Positions 51,305 to 60,581 of a DNA stretch of 64,000 bases are shown one piece after another. The notes under the pieces were generated by a model. It did no database searches. It saw only the letters and a list, made by a program, of their open reading frames with translations, and had not been told where the DNA came from. The DNA is from Fusarium oxysporum f. sp. lycopersici 4287. Its lineage: Eukaryota; Ascomycota; Sordariomycetes; Hypocreales; Nectriaceae. The stretch is from positions 1 through 64,000 of the forward strand of contig NC_030988.1 of assembly GCF_000149955.1 (NCBI RefSeq). The letters run 5' to 3'. The position numbers and the translations under genes are program-made. How positions within the stretch are numbered: the stretch's first letter is position 1; every line of letters starts with the position of its first letter.

Positions 51305-53534
51305 ATTTATTAACTATTATACAGCATTAATGCTTTTCCTGAATCCCTTTGTTCTACATTGGAAGTTCAAGTGAAATTTGACCTGGATGAAATTAGACAT
51401 ATCTTTCGCCAGAATTGTCTCCGCACATCCTAGTAGAGGCAGCTAGATAGCAGAATTCCTAAACCCCCCAAAACCAAGCCATGCATGCCATTCACGACTA
51501 ATTCGCCGGTACTCGGCATTTGCACCAGCAATATGCCCGGGTGCTTCTTCTAGCCCCCCCGCATATGTCAGCCCGGCTATCTTAGTCGAGTGAGCCGCCA
51601 TCTCATCGTTCCAAGCCCATGAAACCGCCTCAATAAAGACCCTCTTGAATTTAGCTTGCTGCAAATGCCGACGTGAGATCGCAATAGCTGCGTGGCGCCA
51701 CATCTGGATGTTGGTTTCTGTTCCAAAACTGAGCTTGAAAGTGCGGCTCAGCGTAACACTAAGTCGTGTAGCTGACCACGGACCGTCTGAGACACCAGCT
51801 GTTACTGAATCAGTTTCTGCTTTCTCAGTTGTCAATTTCTGAAATATGCGAGAAGCCTTCTTTCTTTCTTTACGAGCTTCCTTATCGTTCGCTTGCAGGT
51901 AAGGCAGGGTCTGCACTTTTGTATTCCCTGATGGCAACAATTGCGATGGAAAACTCGCCCCACAAGTATGGCGTGGATCCTTGCTTGAAGCCAGGAATCT
52001 GAACTAGCTGAGAAAGCTGGCTGAGAAATGGGACGATGAGCCAAACATAGTATAAAAGAAGTTCCCCAACGTCGCTCGGTAGGTATCGATGTATGATCTT
52101 GGTTGTACCAGTGACGCTATATCCCTTATGATAATATGTCACGAAGCTAACAAGGCCATTTTCAACGAAGATATTTTGACGGCCTCCCGACCCGTCTCTA
52201 GGGTTAGAGTGCTGAATACAAAGTAGTTCCGTCCCACGTGCTGGCTGACCCCCTGTAATATGCACAAGAAGTAGCAACCGCTCGAGGAATGCGTTGGCTG
52301 TAGATAAGTATCGGCCTACAGTTTGCAACCTCCATTTACCAGTTGATTCATTCTCGAAGAAGTCCCGTCGAAGGAAAGCTTCTTTGAGTATACGGTCAAA
52401 TATCCACCTCCGATGGCCATGCAAGACCTCGTTCTGGGGATGGCAAGTGAAGTTCCAACCTGGGGCCCCTTCCGACGGATCATCCACGACTGATCGCAGG
52501 CTAAACTGGGGCACCATATGCTTTCTCTCTGTGTCAGATGGCACCAAGAGTAAATCTGCTAACTGGTTCTGCGCCGCTTCTACTTCTGCAGAAACCAGGT
52601 CACGAAGTCCAGTCATCGAGAAGTGCATTTTTTTGTAGCTCAGAATCTCGTCGTCGTCTGACCACATGATGTAGCCAAGGCTTGTCGTGTTATCTTTTAC
52701 GGCAAAGCCGTATGCGCGAAGCTTTAGTGACCAGCTTATCGGCGACCTCGCGTCTTTTGTCATAAACCTGTCTTGCATTTCTTCTACTGCGGAAGCCGGG
52801 AAGTCTGCTTCGTCGAGTTCGACCGCGAGAAGCGCCCTCTCGGCAACAAGAAGCTGGCCCATCTTGATGAGCGCTGATAACTTCGGAGTAAACTCAGCAG
52901 CCTCTGACAATTTCTGCGCATTGCTGGATGTCACATCTTGACGGATTCCCATTACTGCCAGAAAGCTGACAACAATGCTATCATAAACATCGCCATATAA
53001 CTTGTGATCTAGTAGCGAAACCATTAGAATAAGGCATTTATCGTCCAGTCTCTTGCGGAGTTCCTCAGATTGATCGGGATTCCGTCCATCGCCGCTGGTG
53101 GCACTCATTTCTGACGCTGTGTGAACGGCGTCCATCATCGCTACAGCCTGTCCTTCAGTAAGCCGGTAGTGTAATTTTGGACCCCTCTTTAACCATGCTA
53201 GTCGAAAAAGATAGCACATTAAATGCTGAAGGACGCGGCTGTATTTTTTTGTCTTCTCTTAGGTTGTGGATTAGTGGCTTCCGGGACGAGCGACCAGCGA
53301 TGAATGAGTTGAGTCGATGTTGATCGAAAGCATTTAACATGCCATTCTGGAGCGAGATCCGTGATCGGGTGATCACACGTGAGAGAGAGTCGAGAAGAAT
53401 AGACAGTAAAGTTTCAGGACTGCCTGGGGAGCCTAGCTCATACGACGTGGCTAGGTTCGGAAGTGAAACCAGAGCGGCAACCTGCATCAGTTCTTGTTTG
53501 TGGGGCTCTAGGAAGCGGGGCCATTCTGTGACTC

Positions 53535-53554
53535 TATGTTATGTTATGTTATGT
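53535..53554 (+). repeat. LINE 3' tail, (TATGT)x4
   Basis: Four perfect units directly next to the 13-bp target duplication. Confidence 0.9.
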
Positions 53555-54046
53555 ATATTTTTCGTCCGGGGGGCCCGTAGGCCCCGAAAGTCCCCTACTG
53601 GGGCACAGGACGTGCTGAGCTAGAGAAATCAGAATCTATCTACACGCTATTTACAGAGTTACTATTGGCTATAAAGGATTAGTCATTCGCCGCGCGAAAT
53701 TAGTCTTCCATCAGAATCCAATTTCTGCAAACGCGTCCGTAGACCGCACTCTATCCAGCATATCAACGGCACAAATGGCGCATTCTATCAAGCTTGCTAC
53801 CCGTCAGCGGGATGATCAAGCGCGGCTGATAAACGAAAACCGCAAGGTAAGCCTGTTGCCAGGCGATCGTGAGCCTCTAGACACGGTTGTCGCAGGGCTG
53901 CCTCCGAGTAATCGCGGCCGGATGGAGGGCGTGTCGGCGCCCTCCATCTAGCCGTGAGCACATAAGAAAGAGAAAAGTTAGCAAAAGAAACGTGTTGAAA
54001 ATAAGGAGAGAAATAGAGATGCAAGTGCTTCTCTAGTCGTTGTCGC

Positions 54047-57000
54047 CTAATAAAAAGGGCAGATCTTTCCAAAGAACGCGCTGTCCTTGGACAGATCGAT
54101 GAATTTGGTAAAGTCTTTTCCTATTGCAAGGTTTACTACCGCATTCGGTGAGGGTGCCAGCCTCATCCGATGACGCGGCGGTACCTTTCTGCAATAGAAA
54201 ATGTGATCCGGTGCTTTGCGTCGCCCACATGAGCAGACAAGGCGTGCATCGACGTGGTCGAATCTTTCGTGGTATGCGGCGAAGTCCCCGTGGAGGGACC
54301 TCGCTGCCAGAAGATGGTGCAAGGCTGCGCGCGGGAGCGAGAGCTCCGGCGGACAGCTTGTGGTCGCCTTGAGATTGAGTCGCTTGTACTGCTCAGGAGC
54401 GGAGGCTGACCACCACGCCTCGAATGTTTCTTTCGATTTCTGTCTTGCGAATCTTCGTAGGTAAGCCAGCGTCGGTTGAGTGCCTTCGGGCTCAGGGAAT
54501 GATGATGCTGCTTTTGCCAGTTTGTCGGCCTGTTCGTTGCCAGGGATGTCGGAGTGTCCTGGGACCCAACGGACCTGGATGGCTCGATGTGATGTCGCCA
54601 GAGCCTGGAACGCAAGAAAGACGTCTTGAGAAGAGTCAGAGGGTGTGCCTCGTAGGCACGTGGCGGCTGCCAGGTTATCTAGGCATATGTAAATGTTTTG
54701 TGTTGCTGATTCTCGCAGGTTCAGAGCAGCCTTGAGGCCTTCCAATGCCCCGGCAGCTTCGGCGTCGAAGACCTCAGCGGGTCCAAGGCGACCCGATCCG
54801 TTAAAGATTGGGACATTGTTCTGATGAATGGTGAAGCCGTAGCTGGCAGCCCCTTCCGAGGATAGAGAGCCATCCGAGTATACCACCAAAGTGAACGGGC
54901 CGAGTGACTGAAGCCAGCAGAGAAAGGCACTAGTTGTTTTCTCCTTTGATGCAGTCTGTAGTGGTACTATTTCTTCTTGTTGGAAGCATCGCTGTACGAG
55001 CTTCGGCCGCGGGCATGGTGCAAGCAGCTCGTCTGCGCGTCGAAGACGCGTCCTGAAGACGTTTTCCGTCTGTGTTTGGTATCTTCGCTTGATGAGGTCG
55101 TGGTAGGTAGGTTGGGTAGGCGGGCGCGTTCGGCTCGCCAGAGGATGAGCCTCGTCCAGCGATTTGAGTCGTGCGGAGAACCTAAGTCGCCTTGCTTCGA
55201 GCAGTTGGTCGACTGGCGGGATCCCGCTCTCCCTATGGAGGATGGTGATAGGTGTTGTCTTCCAGACAGGAAGTATAGCTCGCATGGCCTGGTTCATGGC
55301 CTTGCTCATTCTCTGTAGGAGATGCTGATTACTTGATGGCAGATCTTTCGTAGGCTGGGTCCACCGTGGCCTGGTCTTGCCCGGGTACCATGCCTCGGAG
55401 CCGTGAAGCAGCACTGGCTCGACGCATGCTCTGACAGCACTTCGCACGGCGCTCGGCAGAGGGCCATGTACCGTGTTGGTCAGTCCTCGCAGGTGATAAG
55501 CTACTGCCTTCGCTTTCGCCGCCCACTTTTCGACATGAAGTCGGAAAGATAGCCTGCTGTCCAGCCAGATGCCTAGCCAGCGCAGAGCTGATTCAGGATG
55601 TTTCTCGACACCGCCGTGGTGTACTACCGGGGCAGTCCTGAGTTTGCTGCGGGAGAAGTGCATGACTTCGGTTTTCTTCGGGTCGAAAGAGATGCCATTT
55701 GCCGCACCCCAGCGTACCATCTCGTCAACAGAGCTGGATGCCATGGCAGTAGTCTCGTCTACTGTGTCGCCTACGGACAGGATGGCCGTGTCGTCTGCAT
55801 ATCCGAAGCGGCCCTGGGGGTTGCCTAGTCGGTAGATTGGCTCAGTATAGAGTAGAAAGAGGATTGGCGATACCGGTGAACCTTGGGGAAGGCCACACTG
55901 GAGAGAGGAAAGTGGAGTGGTGGTGTCTTGATATCTGACACGGGCTGATCGTTCCATCATAAAAGACTCAACCCATCTGGCTAGATGGTCAGGCCAGCCT
56001 TGTTCACGAAGTCGCAGGACGAGTCTGTTGCGCATGACAGTATCGAAAGCACCTTGTATGTCCATCGTGACCAGGGTGACGACCTTGTTGCGTGCAAATG
56101 CTTCTTCGATGTCGTGGATCAGGGCGGTCACCAAGTCTGTCGCCGACCTCTTGGGGAGCGCTCCGGCCTGCTGAGGGTGTAGGACGCCGAAGTAAACAGC
56201 TGCCCAGGCTAGACGGCGTGCGATCAGCCGTTCTAGTCCCTTACCGAGGCAAGAGAGCAGAGAGACGGGTCGCCAGGCCCTAGGCGACGTGAGATCACGG
56301 CGTCCGGGTTTGGCGATCATGACTACTTCTGCTTCCTTGAACGGCTTCGGATGGTGGCCTATAGTGAGGCATCTTTCGAACAAGCGGCGGACATGTGTCC
56401 CGATGATGTGCCACGCGGCCTTGAGAAGGTTCACAGTGATATTGTCTGCTCCTGGAGATGTATTGCCTGTGTGGATGGTGGCATGCTGCGCCTCGTCCAA
56501 GGAGATTTTGTTCGAAAATGCAATCGATCTAGAGGGAGAGATTGATGCCCAAGGATTGTCAATGTCGTCGTCTGCAGTTCGTCGTTCTAACGTAGCCTGT
56601 CGGAGTGCGTTGGCTTTATCCATCTGGGTCTCGAAGACGACGTTGTCGACCTGCAAGGGTGGAGGCTGAAAAGCGCCTGGCGATTTCAGCCATCGGACAG
56701 CTTTGAAGACAGCGCTGCTGCTGGAGAAGCTATCGATGAGGTTCCGCCAATACTGTCTTTTAGCCCGACGGACTATACGATGAAAGTCTCTCTTGGCCAT
56801 CTGGACATCCTGGTTGAATCCAATAGGGTAGAGTCGTCTGATGGCTCGAAAAGCAGCCGCGGCGTGGGCGCACTCCTCCGTCCACCAGGGAGCCGGACGT
56901 CCGCCTTTCCGGGCGGGCCAGCCAGCTGCCTTCGCTGCTGATGTTAGTAAATTTACAAGTGCAGAGGCAAGCTCATCTAGCTCTTCGGAGGTCGAATCGG

Positions 57001-57790
57001 TGAGAGGGATTCCTGTAGCGCCAAGCTCCACGATCTCGGCGAATCGTTTGAGCTCGTCTTCCGTCGTCACCCGAATCTTGCCCGGCTGCATCGGAGCCGG
57101 CTTGGTGTCAGGGAGGGTTAAGCTGAGTGTGAAGTGGTCAGAGCTCGTGGCGAGATGGTCCTCGACAGTAGCTTCGGCCAGTGGCATATTAGTGAAGGCC
57201 AGATCAATCGTGTTGCCGTACGGGTTTGTCGGTATATCTAGAGTGTTGAGAAGGTCGAGGTCATTCTCCAACGCCCAGCCTGCGATCTCTTTGCCACGGT
57301 TCGTAGTTTGACCTGTCTGCCAACTACGATGCCTGGCGTTGAAATCGCCAGCAACGAGGCAGCGCTCCGGAACAGACCATTGCAACAGCGTGTTCAAGGC
57401 ATCCATCTCGTCGTTCTGACGATAGAAGTTGACGATCGTCATGTCGTTGATCGCGAGCCAAAGGATATCGCGAGTCTGAAAGGGCCGGATCTGGTCAGCC
57501 AGAAGTCTGGGGTCTCGCCGGACATATGTCATGACTCTAGGCCGAGTATCATTGCTGTTCCACATGTCGACCGGCGTAAATGTGTCGTATGCAGGGTGAG
57601 TCTTGGTTAGAGAGCGGGTCTCTGTATGAGCCGTCCACGGCTCTTGCAAGAGCACAACGTCATATCGTTCCGAGTCGGCCAGCGCTAGAGCGCAGTCGTG
57701 GGCCGGAGGGATCTTGCCGACGTTGGCCTGGAAGATCCTGATCGGCTTCCTGTCGTTCTTTCGTGTTTGAGAATATCTATTCCTGGCCAT
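54047..57790 (-). CDS. LINE ORF2: endonuclease, reverse transcriptase, RNase H
   Basis: 1247 residues, unbroken. The AP-type endonuclease at about 15-235 has LLQEPW near 48, GDFNARH near 150 and SSDHFTL near 225. The reverse transcriptase has PGRRDLTSPRAWRPVSLLSC near 500 and the catalytic FGYADDTAIL near 660. RNase H at about 965-1095 has VYSDGS, an Ala/Glu-rich helix, and GHSDIPGNEQADKLAK. A Cys/His cluster near the end (CSCGRRKAPDHIFYC) is common in this clade. EN-RT-RNase H order places it with Tad/I-type elements of ascomycetes. The protein nicks target DNA and copies the element RNA there. The start overlaps the ORF1 stop (ATGGCCAGGAATAG), which suggests translation by reinitiation or frameshifting. 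Confidence 0.96.
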   Translation of the reverse strand: MARNRYSQTRKNDRKPIRIFQANVGKIPPAHDCALALADSERYDVVLLQEPWTAHTETRSLTKTHPAYDTFTPVDMWNSNDTRPRVMTYVRRDPRLLADQIRPFQTRDILWLAINDMTIVNFYRQNDEMDALNTLLQWSVPERCLVAGDFNARHRSWQTGQTTNRGKEIAGWALENDLDLLNTLDIPTNPYGNTIDLAFTNMPLAEATVEDHLATSSDHFTLSLTLPDTKPAPMQPGKIRVTTEDELKRFAEIVELGATGIPLTDSTSEELDELASALVNLLTSAAKAAGWPARKGGRPAPWWTEECAHAAAAFRAIRRLYPIGFNQDVQMAKRDFHRIVRRAKRQYWRNLIDSFSSSSAVFKAVRWLKSPGAFQPPPLQVDNVVFETQMDKANALRQATLERRTADDDIDNPWASISPSRSIAFSNKISLDEAQHATIHTGNTSPGADNITVNLLKAAWHIIGTHVRRLFERCLTIGHHPKPFKEAEVVMIAKPGRRDLTSPRAWRPVSLLSCLGKGLERLIARRLAWAAVYFGVLHPQQAGALPKRSATDLVTALIHDIEEAFARNKVVTLVTMDIQGAFDTVMRNRLVLRLREQGWPDHLARWVESFMMERSARVRYQDTTTPLSSLQCGLPQGSPVSPILFLLYTEPIYRLGNPQGRFGYADDTAILSVGDTVDETTAMASSSVDEMVRWGAANGISFDPKKTEVMHFSRSKLRTAPVVHHGGVEKHPESALRWLGIWLDSRLSFRLHVEKWAAKAKAVAYHLRGLTNTVHGPLPSAVRSAVRACVEPVLLHGSEAWYPGKTRPRWTQPTKDLPSSNQHLLQRMSKAMNQAMRAILPVWKTTPITILHRESGIPPVDQLLEARRLRFSARLKSLDEAHPLASRTRPPTQPTYHDLIKRRYQTQTENVFRTRLRRADELLAPCPRPKLVQRCFQQEEIVPLQTASKEKTTSAFLCWLQSLGPFTLVVYSDGSLSSEGAASYGFTIHQNNVPIFNGSGRLGPAEVFDAEAAGALEGLKAALNLRESATQNIYICLDNLAAATCLRGTPSDSSQDVFLAFQALATSHRAIQVRWVPGHSDIPGNEQADKLAKAASSFPEPEGTQPTLAYLRRFARQKSKETFEAWWSASAPEQYKRLNLKATTSCPPELSLPRAALHHLLAARSLHGDFAAYHERFDHVDARLVCSCGRRKAPDHIFYCRKVPPRHRMRLAPSPNAVVNLAIGKDFTKFIDLSKDSAFFGKICPFY

Positions 57791-59465
57791 GCGAGCGATT
57801 AATGAGAACTATTCGGCGCTTTCGCGGTGAGCCTGGTCTGGGCTGTTCGGGTTCTTCCTCTGCTTCATAGCCAGCATGAGGGGTCGTGGCCACCATGATG
57901 CACGAAGGTGCTCCTGATACAGCTGGGCTTGGAGCACGAGCGTTCGGTCGTTCTTGTGATGTGACATCCTCGTTTTGTCGCTCAGCCATGCCCTGCCGGG
58001 CTTCCTGATGTGATCCCGACTGTGGTTCTTGGTGTCGTTGTCGGTATGTCTCCGCACCAACGGCCCTGACATGTTTTCGTTGTTCTTTAGTCAGTCGGCG
58101 GAGCACGCCGTGCACTGTCTTTGGCCGAGCTGGGCACCTACGAAAGTTGGCCTGGTGGGGGCCCAAGCAGTTGACGCACTGTTCTGGTGCGATGCAATCG
58201 TCTACGAGGTGGCCGGCCTCACCACAGCGTCGGCAAACTGGCTGTCTGTGACAGTTGCGGGCAAAATGGTGGCCCCAGCACTTCTCACATTGTCTAGGTC
58301 GGTCGGTTTTGTCGACGAGTCTGGCTGCGCTGCTGCCAAAGAGCGACCAGAATCTCTTTGTGGGCTTCAGGAAAGACACAAGCAGGGCCTTGGTCAAGGG
58401 GTTATCCGAGAATTGTCTTCCGGTACGTACATCAATGGGCTTGAGCCCAGTCTGGATTTCTATCTCGTCGCTAACGACGCTGTCACTATTCACCTCATTT
58501 CCGTAAAAGTCAGTCAGCCTTGTAGGAACGTCTGAGATCACATAGGTGAACCATTCCTTGTTCGTTTCTACTGCTATAGGTTTTAGTTCAGCAGCCCACT
58601 CAGCTTGCTTTTCTACCAGAAAGTCGCGTGTTGCCGAGTCGGCAGCCAGGACGGCCCATCCCGATCTGACCTGGAACACCTGCCGGATCTTGTCTGAGAC
58701 GGCGCCGAGCTTCTCCCTGATCAGCCAGAAATGGTCTGCATCAATGCCATGCATCTTTCCTCGAGGGCTTCAATGCCAGACAAGCTCAAAGTCGAGTCGG
58801 GGTGGGGCGATGGTCGTCTGTTGCCCTTGGCGATGAGGTGGATCTGTTTGTCGGCCTTTATGTTGTTGTTGTTGTCTGTAGGTCAGACGGTCATGGTCAG
58901 TGGGAGGCGCGGCAGCGGCCACGCTGCTGTATGTAGGCTTGGGGGTCACAGGTCCGGAGCAGGAGAGCTCTCGTTTCCAAAAACCGAGGAAATCATCAGC
59001 AAATTGCTGAGCGAAGCGTCGTTGCGGTCCGGTGACGAATTGCTGGGCCGCTTCTTCAAACTTGGTACAAAAGGCCTGAAAAACCATCAACTTGGTGTTG
59101 TACTCTTCAACGCGTTCTCGCGCGAGATCATTGGCTGATTCGATAATAGAGATTGGTCTTTGTTCAAAAATGGATGCGGGACTGGCACGCTCAGCTCCTT
59201 CCGTAGCTGCAGCGGTGGTGGCGGGGTTAAGTGGTGAGGATGGTGTCTGGGCCATCCGGCCGGAACCGGTTGAAACACCAATGGTGCCGTTGACGGCTGC
59301 CGGACTGTTCTGCAAGAGGGCTGCACGGGCTCCCCGATTCAGGTTGACGGGAGTGTGGATTCCCAGATCAAAGGGATCTGGGGCAGCAGGCGGGATCGTC
59401 GTAGACGAAGCCATCACTGCGGCTTGCGACTGCGCAAAGCGCAGATTGGAATGTTTGTTGTGCAC
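57777..59465 (-). pseudogene. LINE ORF1: gag-like RNA-binding protein with one in-frame stop
   Basis: One frame from ATG 59465 to TAG 57777, broken only by TGA at 58770-58772. The first part (231 residues) is Ala/Pro/Gln-rich with a helical stretch. The second has zinc knuckles near its middle: CEKCWGHHFARNC, CRRCGEAGHLVDDC and CVNCLGPHQANFRRC. These bind element RNA in related LINEs. The stop could arise from CGA by one C-to-T change. ORF1 is needed for transposition in this clade, so this copy may be inactive although ORF2 is open. A later ATG (58754) could start a shorter protein with the knuckles. Confidence 0.9.
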
Positions 59466-60397
59466 TTGTTAAGGATTTAGGTGTAGACAGGGCCACTTTC
59501 TTAACACTTGTATGCCAAGAAAGTGTGATGACAAAGGAAGGTGCATTCTGTGACTCGAAGCCACTGGGATTGATGTCTAGGGTCGGAAGATAGAAGGTTT
59601 ATGTCAAAACCAGTCTGGTTTAATATTGCTGAGTTTTGGTTTTCTTACTGGGCAAGCTGAAGGTTTATGATGTCCTCGAGTCTAGTTTGAGTAAACGCAG
59701 GGCTGATATTGGTCGCGCTACTTCCTGCATCAAATCCAGATGGGTTTTCCTCCATGTCCTTGTGAACTTTGCGGGCCTCGACGATGAAGTACCTACATCG
59801 TGAGCCGTGAAAAAGGGTTTGATAAGAGACTGGAGTCCGGACCAGACCGGCCTGGGCCAAACCCTTGATCCCTCCAGCCTCTCCCCTTCGTCTACGCCCT
59901 GGTTGGCGCAATGGTTGATTATGAACCTTTTTGAGATGATCTTCTGTTGCTGTGCGACCTCGGCAGACATACCGGTCTCGGTCGTCTTGACAAAGTAGAC
60001 AACAAATTCCATCGTGAAAAACATCAAGGAACCGAATCGGATGGGCGATCGGCAACGGTCGCACGTTCCTACATATCTCATCGGCGTCTCCTATGAGAGG
60101 TAGATGGTCGAAACTTCTCTCAAATAGCTTGATGGCAGTAACCTTAAAGGCACGCGTCGCATTGTGGTGCCGTCGGATATGCCGGGCGATATTGGTTTGC
60201 GGTACAACGCCACACTGTTTGCAAACAATGATACGCCAAGAAGGATCGTAGTAAAAGAGATCTTCAAGTTCCATAGTGAAAGTCGTTTATAGTCCACTAG
60301 CCTTTTGATGGCACGAGCTTTTAAAGATCGTTGGGGGAAACCTCGAATTGAAATTACAGCAAGAGAGTAGACGATGTAAAAAAGCTGAAGTACGCGT

Positions 60398-60419
60398 TTA
60401 CGCGTGTTTACACGCGTAA
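60398..60419. repeat. Perfect palindrome with 10-bp arms
   Basis: TTACGCGTGT, two T, then ACACGCGTAA. A further CGCGTTTACGCG half lies just before it. It is in the upstream region of the OrsD-type gene copy A (ATG 60274), about 125 bp before the start, so it could be a regulatory site. Confidence 0.7.
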
Positions 60420-60581
60420 GTAATGCGCCCGCAGACTGTCGATCGAAATGAGAAAACAGAATTCACCATAGCATGGTCATATGGGAATAGACGGGAGATA
60501 AATAAACAAGTGAGAAATAAACAGGGGTAGGCGACAATTAGGAATAGAAGAGTAGGGCAAAGACAGCTTAGATAGTAAATA

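Larger units (their letters stand above)
53535..59543 (-). mobile_element. Full-length Tad-like non-LTR retrotransposon (LINE), 13-bp target duplication
   Basis: 6009 bp, coding on the minus strand. The exact 13-bp duplication CATTCTGTGACTC flanks it at 53522-53534 and 59544-59556. The 3' end is four units of ACATA (TATGT on the plus strand, 53535-53554) instead of poly(A). Order: short 5' leader, ORF1 (57777-59465), ORF2 (54047-57790, overlapping ORF1 by 14 bases), 3' untranslated region of about 490 bp. Long duplications and a short-repeat tail are typical of target-primed reverse transcription. It sits in the OrsD-type gene copy A. Confidence 0.96.
51443..60274 (-). pseudogene. OrsD-domain / recombinase-like protein, copy A, split by a LINE
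   Basis: Reads from ATG 60274. Exon 1 (59649-60274) has two divergent C2H2 fingers (IVCKQCG ... HIRRHH and CCLLCQ ... HLKKVH). An intron at 59577-59648 follows. The next exon is entered by a LINE at 59543; ignoring the LINE and one 13-bp duplication, the frame continues in phase as VTEWPRFLEPHKQEL. One extra base in a T7 run (53244-53250) and one in a T4 run near 51965 shift the frame; otherwise sense continues to 51443. The C-terminal half has GGQPARGTELLCIQ, then YYHKG ... IIHRYLP, then WRHAAIAISRR, then HSTKIAGLTYAGG. That order of Arg, Lys, Arg-His, His and Tyr is the order of the catalytic boxes of tyrosine recombinases. The OrsD match is family knowledge; the recombinase reading is my inference. 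A RecQ helicase often joined to this family is not present. Confidence 0.75.

Noticed and set aside
58770..58772. TGA as selenocysteine or programmed readthrough in LINE ORF1
   Set aside because: Fungi lack selenocysteine insertion and a single C-to-T change explains it.
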